A DNA stretch of 64,000 nucleotides from Urechis unicinctus (lineage: Eukaryota; Annelida; Polychaeta; Xenopneusta; Urechidae), in assembly GCA_034190875.2 (NCBI GenBank), contig CM067358.1:44204543-44268542 (forward strand), given 5' to 3'. Positions 22,431 to 33,400 of this stretch are shown here, in pieces. A program made the position numbers and the translations under genes. The notes below the pieces were generated by a model that did no database searches, was not told where the DNA came from, and was given only the letters and a program-made list of their open reading frames with translations. Every line of letters starts with the position of its first letter. Position 1 is the stretch's first letter.

Positions 22431-23481
22431 ACGACCTAAGGACATGGATAAAGCGCTGAAATCGAGATCATTCAAGACACAGCTTCCCAAGTTCCTGGCG
22501 AAGGAGTGGCAAAACAAGGCATATCGACCAATACTAGGTGACTGTCAGCTACATCTTGACATCCCAGGGGAGACCCATCATTATTATGTTGCCAACGGCA
22601 TTCTCAGACACGATTCTGATGACGATTGCAGGAACAACCATGAAGAGGCTGACACCAAGATAGTTCTTCATGCCAAGGTAGTGGATGATGACAGAAAACA
22701 AGGAGCCATAGTCGTTCGGGCATCAGACACAGATATAGCAGTCATCTTGTTGTATCACTGCAACAAGTTCAAGTCGCCAATATGGATGGATGTTGAAACG
22801 TCATCCAAGAACAACCGGAGATACATTAGCATCACCAACATTCATGAAGTACTCGGACCTCAGATATGCGCTGCACTACCAGGATTCCATGCATTTACTG
22901 GGTGTGACTACACCAGCGCATTTGTTCGCAAAGGAAAGGTCAGACCATTGGCCAAGTTGAAAAAGAACAAGGAAGCCCAAAAAGCTTTCCACAGCCTAGC
23001 AACAGACCAACAACAGAGTCTAAGAACCCAGATGACCCTTCAAACGTTCACCACAACTATGTACGGAGCCAAGGAAAACACCAAGTTGACATTAAATGAA
23101 CATAGGTACAAGATGTTTGAAAAAGGCTATGGACCAAAGTCCTTGTCAAAGAATCCATTGGAAAAGTTGAAAGGAATAAATGCCAGTGCCATTCCCCCTT
23201 GTGAGGCAGAGCTGAATGTGCATTTGAAACGAGCTGCATTTGTTGCACAAATGTGGGCAAAGGCAGATTCTGCTGAAATCCAACAACACCCAGATGCATC
23301 AAATGGTTGGGATCTCGAAAATGGATGTTACATGCCAATATGGCATGAAGGACCCCAGATGCCAGGTACCCTTATTCCTGAACAAGGCGAGGTCGTCAAT
23401 GATGATGATGAAAACGCTGAAGATGTAGACATGACAATCTCTTCTGATGATGAGTCAGACTGGACAGAAGAAGAGGATTAG
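22431..23481 (+). CDS. FEN1-like element protein, XPG-I/H2TH-like and C-terminal part
   Basis: The longest intact piece (open frame listed from the ATG at 22444). After PKFLAKEW comes HEEADTKIVLHA (22639, about residue 297), matching the E.EA.. acidic block of XPG-I, then VRASDTDIAVILL (Asp about 326 and 328), matching the DxD block. GFHAFTGCDYTSAFVRKGK (Asp about 386) resembles the LGCDYC..I.GIGPK helix-hairpin region of FEN1. After it there is a helical region, the block INASAIPPCEAELNVHLKRA, a W-containing stretch (NGWDLENG) and an acidic Asp/Glu tail. All expected acidic residues are present, so the nuclease could be active. The stop is at 23479-23481. Alternative: a PIN-like domain kept for nucleic-acid binding. 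Confidence 0.75.
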
Positions 23482-24494
23482 GTGCAAGTGGGGAAAAACC
23501 TTATGCTGCCTGTGACCTTTAACACCTTGTTCCACTTTGACCCCTGCAATGGCAGCTAAATTGCTCGTTATTTACATTCATGATACACAAAAAATAATCT
23601 GTAGTTCTTAATGATGAGGCTAGCCGTGTATTTCAGAAGCATGGCTTTGCATCATTTGCTTTGACCGCATTCAACCAAAAGGAAACTCAGTGATAAAAAT
23701 GATGTTTCAGGGAAATGCTTGCCTTCCTAGTGATATTTGGGGAAAATGGAATAATTCTTTTTTCGTTACTTTGTATGCCACAATCATTGTCTTTTGGCAT
23801 AGACCTTACTTTAAATATACACTATTTACCCAACTTAAAATGAGTACAATTATGTAGATGCACTTGAGATGTTTCTCTGTACTGGTGATGAGCACTGCAT
23901 GCCCAATTCTCCTGTTTGTTGAAGACATAGGCCTACAATATGTATATAGCCAAATTTTTCAAAGACAATAAATTCGATGTAGCATGTATGTAACTGGATA
24001 ATGTTTGGGTTAATATTCAAAATATGGTGCATTGCTAATCAACACTGTGGAATCAGCTCGGCCTGCAATGAAGAAAATAAGGCGAATTTCTGCATTTTTC
24101 TGGTTGAAATTTCGAATCATTGAGAATTTTAATTTCAATTTGAAAAGCAGAAATTGGCATATTACTCCATAGTCTGTCAATGCAATCAAAACATGCATGT
24201 AAGTTTTTTGCAAAATGTTTTAAGGGGACAAGAATTCAGTCATTAGCATGGGAGATGCAAGTCTCTCTATTTCAGGAAGTCACTTCATGTGTGTGTACAC
24301 CCCAATCACCCTTCATTATGGTCAAAATCGATCAGCAAGTCCAACAACTTACAGCATGTTGCATGAGTCACTAGTGATGTAGTTTCTCATTGTTTGTCTT
24401 TTCAGTAAAAAAATCATAGATACTAGAATTTTAATTAAAATCTATGTACCTGAACACAAAACTGTCGAGTTCTTTCGATCTTCCCCTTTGACCC
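23482..24494 (+). other. 3' non-coding part of the element
   Basis: About 1 kb between the gene's stop and the right arm. It has no ORF with recognisable product on either strand. AATAAA at 23967-23972 (gacaataaattc) is a possible polyadenylation signal about 490 bases after the stop. Confidence 0.6.
23967..23972 (+). terminator. Possible polyadenylation signal
   Basis: AATAAA on the coding strand downstream of the FEN1-like gene and before the right arm. No other evidence supports its use. Confidence 0.4.
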
Positions 24495-25209
24495 CTTCTT
24501 AAGGGGTCACGGTACAGGTTTTGGCACTTAAGAATCCACTTTTCTTAGTTGGGTGAACCTACCAAATCCATTAGCGAAGGTTTCGTTGATGTACTCAATT
24601 ATGCTAATTAAATTGCTAATTAGCGCTAATTAGTGGCTTTCTTAAATGGATTAAGTACAGGAGTTGCAGGTTAAGAAAGATGGATCTTCATTTACAACCT
24701 AAAAATGAACATTTCAGCATTGGTTTCATACATGTACTCAGTTATGCTAATTATAGTCCTGGTTGAACTGACCCTGACCTTTGACCCCTTCTTAAGGGGT
24801 CACGGTACAGGTTTTGGCACTTAAGAATCCACTTTTCTTAGTTGGGTGAACCTACCAAATCCATTAGCGAAGGTTTCGTTGATGTACTCAATTATGCTAA
24901 TTAAATTGCTAATTAGCGCTAATTAGTGGCTTTCTTAAATGGATTAAGTACAGGAGTTGAGGGTTAAGAAAGATGGATCTTTATTTAGACCCTAAAAATG
25001 AACATTTTATCATTGGTTTCATACATGTACTCAGTTATGCTAATTAAATCTAAATTTGGGATATTTTGAGTGGCTCCCCCTAGAGTTGGTACAGGCGTGG
25101 AAACTTAAGAATGGCCATTTGATTGTACATTGACCCTAATCAACATGTTGCATGCCTCAAACCTTTTGTACTTGCAATGCTAAACAAAACTCCATGGGCT
25201 CCTGGACTA
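24495..25209 (-). repeat. Right terminal inverted repeat (715 bp)
   Basis: This is the inverted partner of the left arm, nearly identical. It has the same internal structure in mirror order: two tandem 293-bp-type units near the interior, then the single-copy outer end finishing in ccatgggctcctgg plus acta. The difference gggcta/ggacta opposite 21301-21306 is one of the few mismatches. Confidence 0.93.
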
Positions 25210-26045
25210 TATGCTGATGACACAACACTACTTATTTCATCCTCAAATATCAAAACAGCTTTTCAATAGGCTAACAATGCAGTTAACAACTTAAAAACAT
25301 GGCTAGTAACAAATGGTCTTGTATTAAACACTAGTCAAATAAGTTATATGGTGATAAGAAGACACGATAAGAAATTAGATTTAAGTAATTGTGAGATAAA
25401 AATAGGTGATGAAGTAATCACGAGGATAGATACAAACAACGGTGCGCATAAATTTTTGGGCATATTTATAGACGAAAAACTATCCTGGAAAACACATATA
25501 AATCATGTCAATAAAAAGATATCACATGGCCTTTTTATGCTCAAACAAGTAAAAGACTTTCTACCTAAATCAATATAACGCAGTCTATATTTTGCTCTTG
25601 TTCACTCACATTTATCGAAAGGTATACTTGCATGGGGAAATGCTGGCAAAAACGTACTGAAGCGTACTGAAATACTACAAAAACGTGCTTTGAGATATAT
25701 TAACAAATCTTCGTATAACGCTCATACAGAACCCCTTTTCAAACGTAGCAATATATTGAAATTAAATGATCTCTATGAGTATAATGTAGCCTTATTTATG
25801 TACCATTACAAAAATAACATGTTGCCATCATCATTCATCAATGCATTCCATCAACAATGCAATATCAACCATTTTATAACACGCGTAATTCCCATTTAAT
25901 GGTCACTCCTGTCCCGAATACCAAATTTGTAAAAACATTATCTCTACATCCATTCCTAACACTTGGAACAAACGGCAAAAATCCTCTCTTCACTTTCAGT
26001 ATTATCCTAAGTAAAAAAACATTTAATGTATACATTCATAAGTAA
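25210..26045 (+). pseudogene. LINE B reverse transcriptase, C-terminal half
   Basis: The chain resumes at YADDTTLLISSSN (25210), the catalytic motif split by the 4.36-kb element. A stop at 25267-25269 interrupts it. It continues with NNLKTWLVTNGLVLN, the block HKFLGIFIDEKLSWKTHI (about 25453-25506), GLFMLKQVKDFLPKS, a stop at 25576, then LVHSHLSKGILAWGN, LQKRALRYI and YNTRNS near the C-terminus. Another shift lies before the WNK block (about 25960). These blocks and their order are characteristic of the thumb and C-terminus in CR1/jockey-like LINEs. The frame finishes at 26043-26045. Confidence 0.85.
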
Positions 26046-26372
26046 TTACCACAGTACCATTAACTGTTCAAACCGCCATTGTGTTGATTGTAATTTAATG
26101 CAGAATGATCTAAGTTAATTTATGTTTTTGTGAATATTTGGGATTTTGCCATAGACTATTGTTTTAGAACAAATTGGTTGACCTATTATAATTTCTAGAT
26201 GTACCTCGTGTAGTATTGCATTATTTAGAGATCGTCGGGATGGTTGGAAGATAGCCATCTGTGGCTAAACCACGCCCGTCTCCTGACATTGTGTTTGAGT
26301 TGTGAATTCAACATCAGTATGTACATGTATATTTATTATCGGGAGACAAATAAATTCTTCTTCTTCTTTCTT
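26046..26372 (+). other. LINE B 3' UTR and tail
   Basis: Non-coding 3' end of LINE B. It finishes with gggagacaaataaattc followed by a TTC/TTCT simple repeat to about 26372, the normal 3' structure of this LINE group. AATAAA is at about 26349. Confidence 0.7.
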
Positions 26373-27890
26373 CTAAACCATACTTTAAGGAATTATGGCT
26401 TCGGACAACATGCATGCGCGAAATGTTAACATTTGTAGTTCTGATTGACCGGAGATTTTGACATGGTTATCATAGAAGTAACCGCACACATTCTCCTTAG
26501 CTTTTCACTAATCAATCATTAACGCGCCAGGCACCTTACATAACCTACAGCATGTTACGGATATTTGCAGTGCTAAGCAATTATATTAATGCCTTGCCTA
26601 CTCATTTTGTGTGAACCGGTTAATTATACATGCACGTGACTATATTGATAACAAATGACCTAACAATGACACGCGCAGATATATGAGTAATTTGAGCATG
26701 CTCTGGTTTTCATTGTTGGTTCTAATGACTATAACACCAGGCAATGTCAGGCTATAAAATTATTTGCTGTAGCATAAAAGGTCGGTGTTGCTGGTAAATG
26801 AAGACGCGGTCACCATATGTTTTTGAAAGGTGGGACTAAATACCGGACTGAACGACCTTTTTTATTACTTAAAGCTATAGTACAAATGACAATAAAGGTA
26901 ATAATGATGATGGATTAGAGCAGTGGACGACTTTTTGTTGCCATTATTTGCCTATCTATAAATGACGAAGCCATCTGTGTTAGAGGCACTGGACATCACA
27001 AGATGAATTCAACGTTTTTATAGAGGGGCGTTGGCTGGTATATGCACAGTGTTGGTTGTATATACAAATATGCTCAATTAAACCCTTAATATAAAATGAA
27101 ACGTGCATACTTAGCAGCAACTACATACGTTACCTTTCCAAAAATACGTCAGGGTCTTAAGGGTTCTTTACAGTGTGTTCGTCGGAAAGCAAATATTCAA
27201 AGATACTTTGCAATATAAATGTGGCTATGTTAGCTAGACGCTTCTTGCTAACCAGCCGACATTTGATTGGCCTATCGTAGATGCCTCTTTAGTGATCAAT
27301 AGACCGGCAGGTGTTCAAGGTGTACGATACTTTTATCATGCCACTAAGTTCTAACTGACTCGACGACAACGCACAGCCTTGTAGGATGGTTTTTTGTTCG
27401 TCTATTATTAGTGGACCATTAGTAGACACAGCGATGCAAACGCCTTAATGACTAAAAGCTACATTTTACCAGGGAATGTGCAATCGTTAGAGCATTAAAT
27501 GAATCCTGGCGTCCAAATCACAATGTGCCAGTGATTCTTTAGAAAGTCGATATAACTATGCTTATCAACTACCTAATATCGTAACATAATCATGCGACAA
27601 TCCATTTGTGTGGTTTTGTTACACTAGTGCCATATCTAAGAGGATGGTCCTAGCAGAAAATAGCACAATCACAACTACTTTTATGTTCCAAAGCGCAGCA
27701 ATATCTTAGGCTAATTTCGTAAAACTTCGTTGAAAACGAGCTCATGGACACGCATTTGCAGCATAATACCTCGGCAGCGTGCAGTTAATTCGTTGTTGTT
27801 TGCGAATATTATATACAGTATCACAAAACGTGGTAAGTCATCTTTTCCCGTCTAAACCGTCGGTGTTTTTATCCGGGGGGACTCCAATGG
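26373..27890. repeat. Array unit A, segment after LINE B
   Basis: From about 26445 this matches unit B from 41215 (gacatggttatcatag and onward, including cagcatgttacggatat at 26549 and 41289). 27285-27800 matches 41965-42470 and 57275-57790. Divergence is roughly 10-20% by eye. No ORF is shared by the copies. Confidence 0.8.
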
Positions 27891-27910
27891 ATATATATAT
27901 ATACATATGA

Positions 27911-27953
<43 letters not shown>

Positions 27954-28286
27954 TATAGAGAGATATATATATATAGATAGATATATATAGATAGAGATAG
28001 ATATATATATATATATATATATAGATAGATAGAGAGAGAGAGAGAGATATCTATATCTATATATAAGATATATTAATATATATATATATGTGTAGATATA
28101 TTTTTATATAAATCCCTCTCTATATATATATATTTATTTATCTATCTATATAATTATATATATGTATATACACTTATACATATGTATATATATATTTTTG
28201 TTTTTTTACATATATATTTATATATTTGTATATATATATGTATATATATTTATATATATATATTAATACATAAATATATATATATT
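27891..28286. repeat. TA-rich microsatellite, unit A
   Basis: Nearly 400 bp of impure (TA)n with GATA, GAGA and TTTATA interruptions. It occupies the same place between the same flanks as the tracts at 42541 in unit B and 57977 in unit C. Confidence 0.95.
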
Positions 28287-30473
28287 CCAAATTCCAGTTA
28301 GTGTCGATTTTTCCCATCAACATCGCGAATAATATGTGTTATGCAATCAAGATGAATAGCCATGATCAAACCATCCGCTTCAGATCTGTATTAAGGAGTC
28401 ATATGCCTTTGCTTGAAACTCTGGCCACCCCTAGTGAAGCCCTTTTTCTTTAGGAGCTCTTGAATTCACTAAATAACTTTTATATCGATTGGCGAGTTTT
28501 GGACGGACCGGTTTGTAGTTAATCGATTAGCAATTAATCTTGTATCTGCAGTTTTATCCAATGCCATTCTTGATTTGCATGCGCAAAATATTGTGATTTG
28601 GGATCGAACGGTTTTTTCGAAATTTTCCTCTGAAAAAAGATACGTGGTCTATCCCTTTCTTTGTGGTCAATATGCTTAGCCTCAGAGTCGCAGACGATTC
28701 CATCATCAATGAATTTCAATAGCTTCCAACGGTGAGGTAAGCCCCTCCAGTAATCAAGACAAATCGATGGGGTCAGAGATGATGACAGGGTGAAATGGTG
28801 ACATTATTTTGATAGAAGACCAAGGAACGACAAAATGCAAAAAGCCACACATGTTTCGTTAGAAAGCGGAATAGCACAGACACTCAGTGGGTGACCTCAT
28901 CTGCCTCTTTTGGCATCAAACCGCTATTAGAGCCTGGCTGCCAGTCGGAAACCATGCTGCTTAAATTACAAATGAGCTTGTCTCTTGCCGCGGGTTTACT
29001 AAAAATAGGGATTCCCAATCAATCAATGAGCTCCATGTAATACATAAGACATATAACATGCAATGTTTGACAATTAGACCACCGTGGCAACATCGGATCA
29101 TGAAGTCAATGGCATCTCACTTCCTAATCACAGCCAGTCTTATATCTGCCATATAGCGAATTTGCAAACTTGGAACATGATAGGCTGAGTGTCCTTAAAC
29201 CGAATCTTATATCGATCATTAACACGCAGATAATCCCATCTGAAAATCTCCAAATAGTTACTTATATTTGCGAGTCCTATTTTCGAGCATGTACTTTTCT
29301 TCGCGAAAGTTAGCAGTTGACCTAAGCAAAGTTCAGTTTGTTTCCACAGTGCTGATCAGCTCCCATATACTCCCGCCTTTAATAATTTCCTGCAATGCGG
29401 TGAACTGGGAAATTAGTACTGCATGGCTTCATTATGGAGACTAATGGTAATATAATTATTCATGGTTCAATACGCATACAGTCTATCCCTTTTAAATGCT
29501 TGCAGTGCATTGCCGTCAACCTTGTTTTTCCACCGTGTGAAAGTTTATGCAAAAACCATTATTAATAATGGGCAGTATTTACCCAGATGATAGATATATA
29601 TCAATGCAGCCACATCCGGTACACACAGGGTCGTCGCTGTTGTGACATTGTTTAGCAAGTGTTAATAAACATCTGCAATATTAATATATGCGAACGGTTA
29701 AAGCATGAGAGCGAAAAGCGGACAATAAATTCAGAGCCAAATTTACAGTATTGCTCCTGATACATATTCGAAGTATATGGGATCCTTATCTGACATCATT
29801 ATGGAGAGTAAACGAGATATTTTCTAACCTAGGTAGGCTCACATGCATCGTAGTCTCCCATAGATTCACATCTGAATTTTGACTTAGTTCTACATGCGTT
29901 TGAGCTGCACCTGATTGGATCCATATAGTTGACCAGCTCACCACGTCGGCAAAAACCTAGCATTATATCACCCCCAGAATCGTTGAAGTGTGCCTGTTCA
30001 CTTTGTGGTACGCAATGTCATGATCAAACCACTTGTATCAGAGCCTTCACAGGAGCCCCCTACCCCGCTGCCATCCCAGTTCGCAGGCCATGAGCTTGAT
30101 ATCCGCTAGATTCATTGACATGCGCATCTAACTGTTACATATCGATGAACCGAGTGGTACAACTCAGCTGTATGTTTGGCTTACCGTTGGTATATATTTT
30201 TAAGCCTTAGTTTGCTGATCGGTCCAAGTTCAATAAGCTATAATCTAGAAATTCATTTTCTATCATTAATTATATTGGTGTTCATTATTCGAACAATGCC
30301 AATGTGCAACGTACAACCCTGTGTCCTTACTGCTTCTATTGCAACGAAGGGCCCAATGTGGTTCTTTTCTGGTTGGTTTGCCTAATGAGTAGACGCACCG
30401 ACATGAAAGTGGCATTGGAGATATTGATGAGATGATCAGCTGTGTTAAAAACAGAACACTGACTCGAGCATCG

Positions 30474-30495
30474 AGCATCGAGCATCGAATAAAAC
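30474..30495. repeat. Three 7-bp tandem copies
   Basis: cgagcat is repeated three times in a row near a region otherwise alignable with the other units. It looks like a simple slippage product. Confidence 0.7.
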
Positions 30496-33400
30496 CTGCC
30501 GTCAATCTCATAATGTTCCGGGTAATACAAAATCATTTCCACCTCCTTATTATCTGATACCGTGATGAGGCAATGCGAAATGCAACTTGTGTAATTAAGT
30601 GTCAAAATAGTCGAAGCTGATCGAAGAGTCCAAGCAGGCGATAGCACCAGATTACGTGTAGACTTGAGGATACAGTTAGCAACGGTGCCGTTACATCATT
30701 AAAACATTGGAATCCACTTACGCCCAATGACACTTATATTGGCCACAACTGGATATAATTACTGAGCTTCGCTGGGTTTAGATTTCATATTGGTGATTCA
30801 GTGCTGTACTTTAAGCTGCCAGTGGAGTAGTATATATTACTTTATCATTGGAGTCAAGGAATTCAGCCCCAGGTTTATAAGAAGATATGCAAAATTGCCA
30901 TTATCATGAACAAAATAAAGGCAATTTAGTCAGTTCGATTCATAGCGTAAGTGGAATTGCAAATCTGCAACAGCAAACCTGCAAAGCACAACCGTACCTT
31001 TCCTCTCGTTTTGAAGCATTAATTTGTTAAAACAGCTGTAAGTGAATTTGCTGTCTGTGTACACAGCAAGGATTAACGTATACAGCAACACATGATGCAT
31101 TGAGGCCTGCCTGATTTACATAAACACATATAAAGTTGCACGTACATAGATTTTGATGATTTCAGCCCAGTGTGCTAGTAACCTCTTTGTTGTTGACTAC
31201 GCCGGTAAATCAGTGACAAAGGTTGAATGAAACGTTTGCCTTCTTCCTAGAGGGTCCATCAAAAAATAATATGAATTTTAAATCACAAATTTGATTCGTA
31301 CTGTTTGCCACTATTCTACGAGAGCGTGAAAAAGGGCTTGCCAACTATTCAAGCAGTGAGGCTAAATGACCATTTCACAGAGCTGTATAGCGCGGATTCG
31401 ATTTGATTAGAAGCTACGTCAGAGGTGGAAATTGAATGTCAGACCCTTCTACAAAAACAGCGAGGGGAAATGAAGTGCGATGCCGGCATTCCCCGTAACT
31501 AACTCAATCGTTTACTACTGCTCCTTATTGAATCTGTTTTGTTGATATATTGCCGAATTGCATCGTGCTTTATTGAGTCCATTGCCCGGATCATTGTTCC
31601 AAAACTCAAACATCTACACTGTTGGTATGATAACATATTATCATGAAGTTAACACTTATCACACAACAATAATACACATACCCGACCCACTTATCTTTAC
31701 AGATAAGTAAGTACGAATGTGCTACGTTTGCATAATTCAGAAACATTATGCAGAATAAAGCACAGATTAATAATTGGATTTTTGTCATGCTGACCAGGTC
31801 TCTTCCAGAGGCTTACGTGTAGCATAATAGACTCCGAAATCGACCACAGAGCGAATAATTTTGTGAAAGCAGGGTCAGATCAGTAGAAAGAAATAAACAC
31901 GTGGCCGTTCAAGATTTAGCAATATTTGGAGTGATCAAGAAATTAGTCCCAAGTGTGACAATCTAGTAGGCATGGCCATCTACTGTAGAACAAATAAGTT
32001 GCTTTGTTAGGTTACATGAATAATTATCAGATTTTTATGTTAAGAATGTGTAACGTTTATGCTTACAGATACATGGAACGGGCCAAAATTAACAGCATTG
32101 TACTAGTAGAAACATAAATAAATTATATTCATATAGTCACGGTGTATTTTTCAGCATTGGGATGCACTGTTCATTTCGACGAGAATTTATAGTACCAAAT
32201 ATATTATCACACGAGACTCATCCGCATATACACTAATCGAGATGTGAAGGCTTATACCGTAATGTCGAATCGACAATTGTTTATCAGAAGTGTTGTCGGT
32301 TATGAAGGTGTGCGTTATTATTCGCTTTTATGTTAGCTTTGCTTCTAGGTTGTAACCCAAACATCAGGTAATATGAAGATAATTCATTTTGAATATGGTC
32401 ATCTTAATTCATTTTTTCTACCTATGTCTTCTGTTTGCATGGTATAAGCAGGCATAATGAACAGGTCAAACGGACAATTAAGCATTGCATCTAATCCGTG
32501 GATCGCCCAGTGTGTTGTTACAAATTACGTCCAGAAACATGACATTAATACTGATAAGATTATAGGGAGTTGTTCCCTAAAGCCGTCATCTGACGTTTTG
32601 TGGTAAATTCTTGATATAACCGAAGCAGAGCACAGTAACGTCAAATCAAAAATGACGGTGTCTGTTCTATGCAGTGCTTTTTGCAAAATGTGGATGACAA
32701 TGCCTATGTAATATGTCGCCAGTCTTAGGATCTCTGACTTACATAATAACAGGTTATAATGGATTTTTAGTTGCGACATATGGAATCAATATGAACAGTA
32801 TAATATGATATAGTTTTCACAATTTGTAATTTAATCTTTAAGTGTGATAACCGAGCATTGTGACTTTGGATGCTGGTGGTGGTGGTAAGAATTTGCTATA
32901 CCGTGTCTGACAAATCCAACATCTGAAATAACTTATGCTGATGATGAGTGTCTATTGGAAAGTAGATGACATCCTATGACTGCCATTGATTAGAAACCTA
33001 ATATCGTAGATCATCACCTGCTTTCGGTCACAGCGAAGATAAAGAAAGCGTTCATTAATGTGAGGTCGTCGCAGATATTAGCTCACAACATCCATCCCGA
33101 TGGGAAACCATTTACATTAAGAACGCCGTGTTACATCGTGTGGATACTGATGTAAAAACCATAATTTGATATTCTGGTTACATATTCTATTTTATATAAA
33201 CGTCGCAAAGTATGTTAACTTCATAATCACCGTATTAGGTCGATTCTGCGTAATTATATCACTTAAAGGCCTGCACACTCAGATAGGCATCGATATTGTT
33301 CTGGTACATAGCCTTAGCAATATCAATTACCATGATCTGGAGCTGCTAGTAGATATGCTTGCAGGCACACCTGTTAATGACAAACTGTACAGTAATTAGC

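Larger units (their letters stand above)
20851..25209 (+). mobile_element. 4.36-kb element with 715-bp terminal inverted repeats and FEN1-like nuclease gene
   Basis: The boundaries are fixed by three independent signs. The left arm 20851-21565 and right arm 24495-25209 are inverted copies of exactly equal length (715 bp). TAT flanks both sides (20848-20850 and 25210-25212). Removing the element with one TAT rejoins the LINE B reading frame as VLSY|ADDTTLL. The arms differ only at a few bases (for instance taaacc against tagtcc at the very ends), so the insertion or the last repair of the arms is recent. Between the arms lies one gene on the + strand with FEN1/XPG-like motifs and about 1 kb of 3' non-coding DNA with a polyadenylation signal. 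No DDE transposase, integrase, tyrosine recombinase or helicase is visible. I cannot assign it to a named superfamily. Confidence 0.85.
18336..26372 (+). mobile_element. LINE B: CR1/jockey-like LINE with two nested insertions
   Basis: This non-LTR retrotransposon lies on the + strand within array unit A. Its own sequence is in three pieces: 18341-18497 (endonuclease-RT linker), 19719-20850 (linker and N-terminal RT) and 25210-26372 (YADD, thumb, 3' UTR). An inverted LINE fragment (18503-19713) and a DNA-type element with long inverted repeats (20851-25209) separate them. Joining the pieces gives the usual order of the family: FPI linker, WMTPGLI, NNYRPISLL, FCDLSKAFD, GVPQGTILGPLLF, YADD, WNK. 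It has in-frame stops at 20238 and 20493 and several frameshifts. The 5' end is truncated and the 3' end is a TTC-rich tail after AATAAA at about 26349. Confidence 0.88.

Noticed and set aside
20851..25209. Reading the long-armed element as a Polinton/Maverick or a Harbinger transposon
   Set aside because: It is far too short for a Polinton and lacks polymerase, integrase and capsid genes. No Harbinger DDE or Myb-like gene is visible, and the ends do not match.
31606..31788. A 60-codon - strand frame starting MTKIQLL, also open in unit C at 60542-60724
   Set aside because: The copies differ at about 8 bases giving 5 amino-acid changes, with no sign of protein constraint, and related half-unit copies at about 40280 and 54780 are broken.
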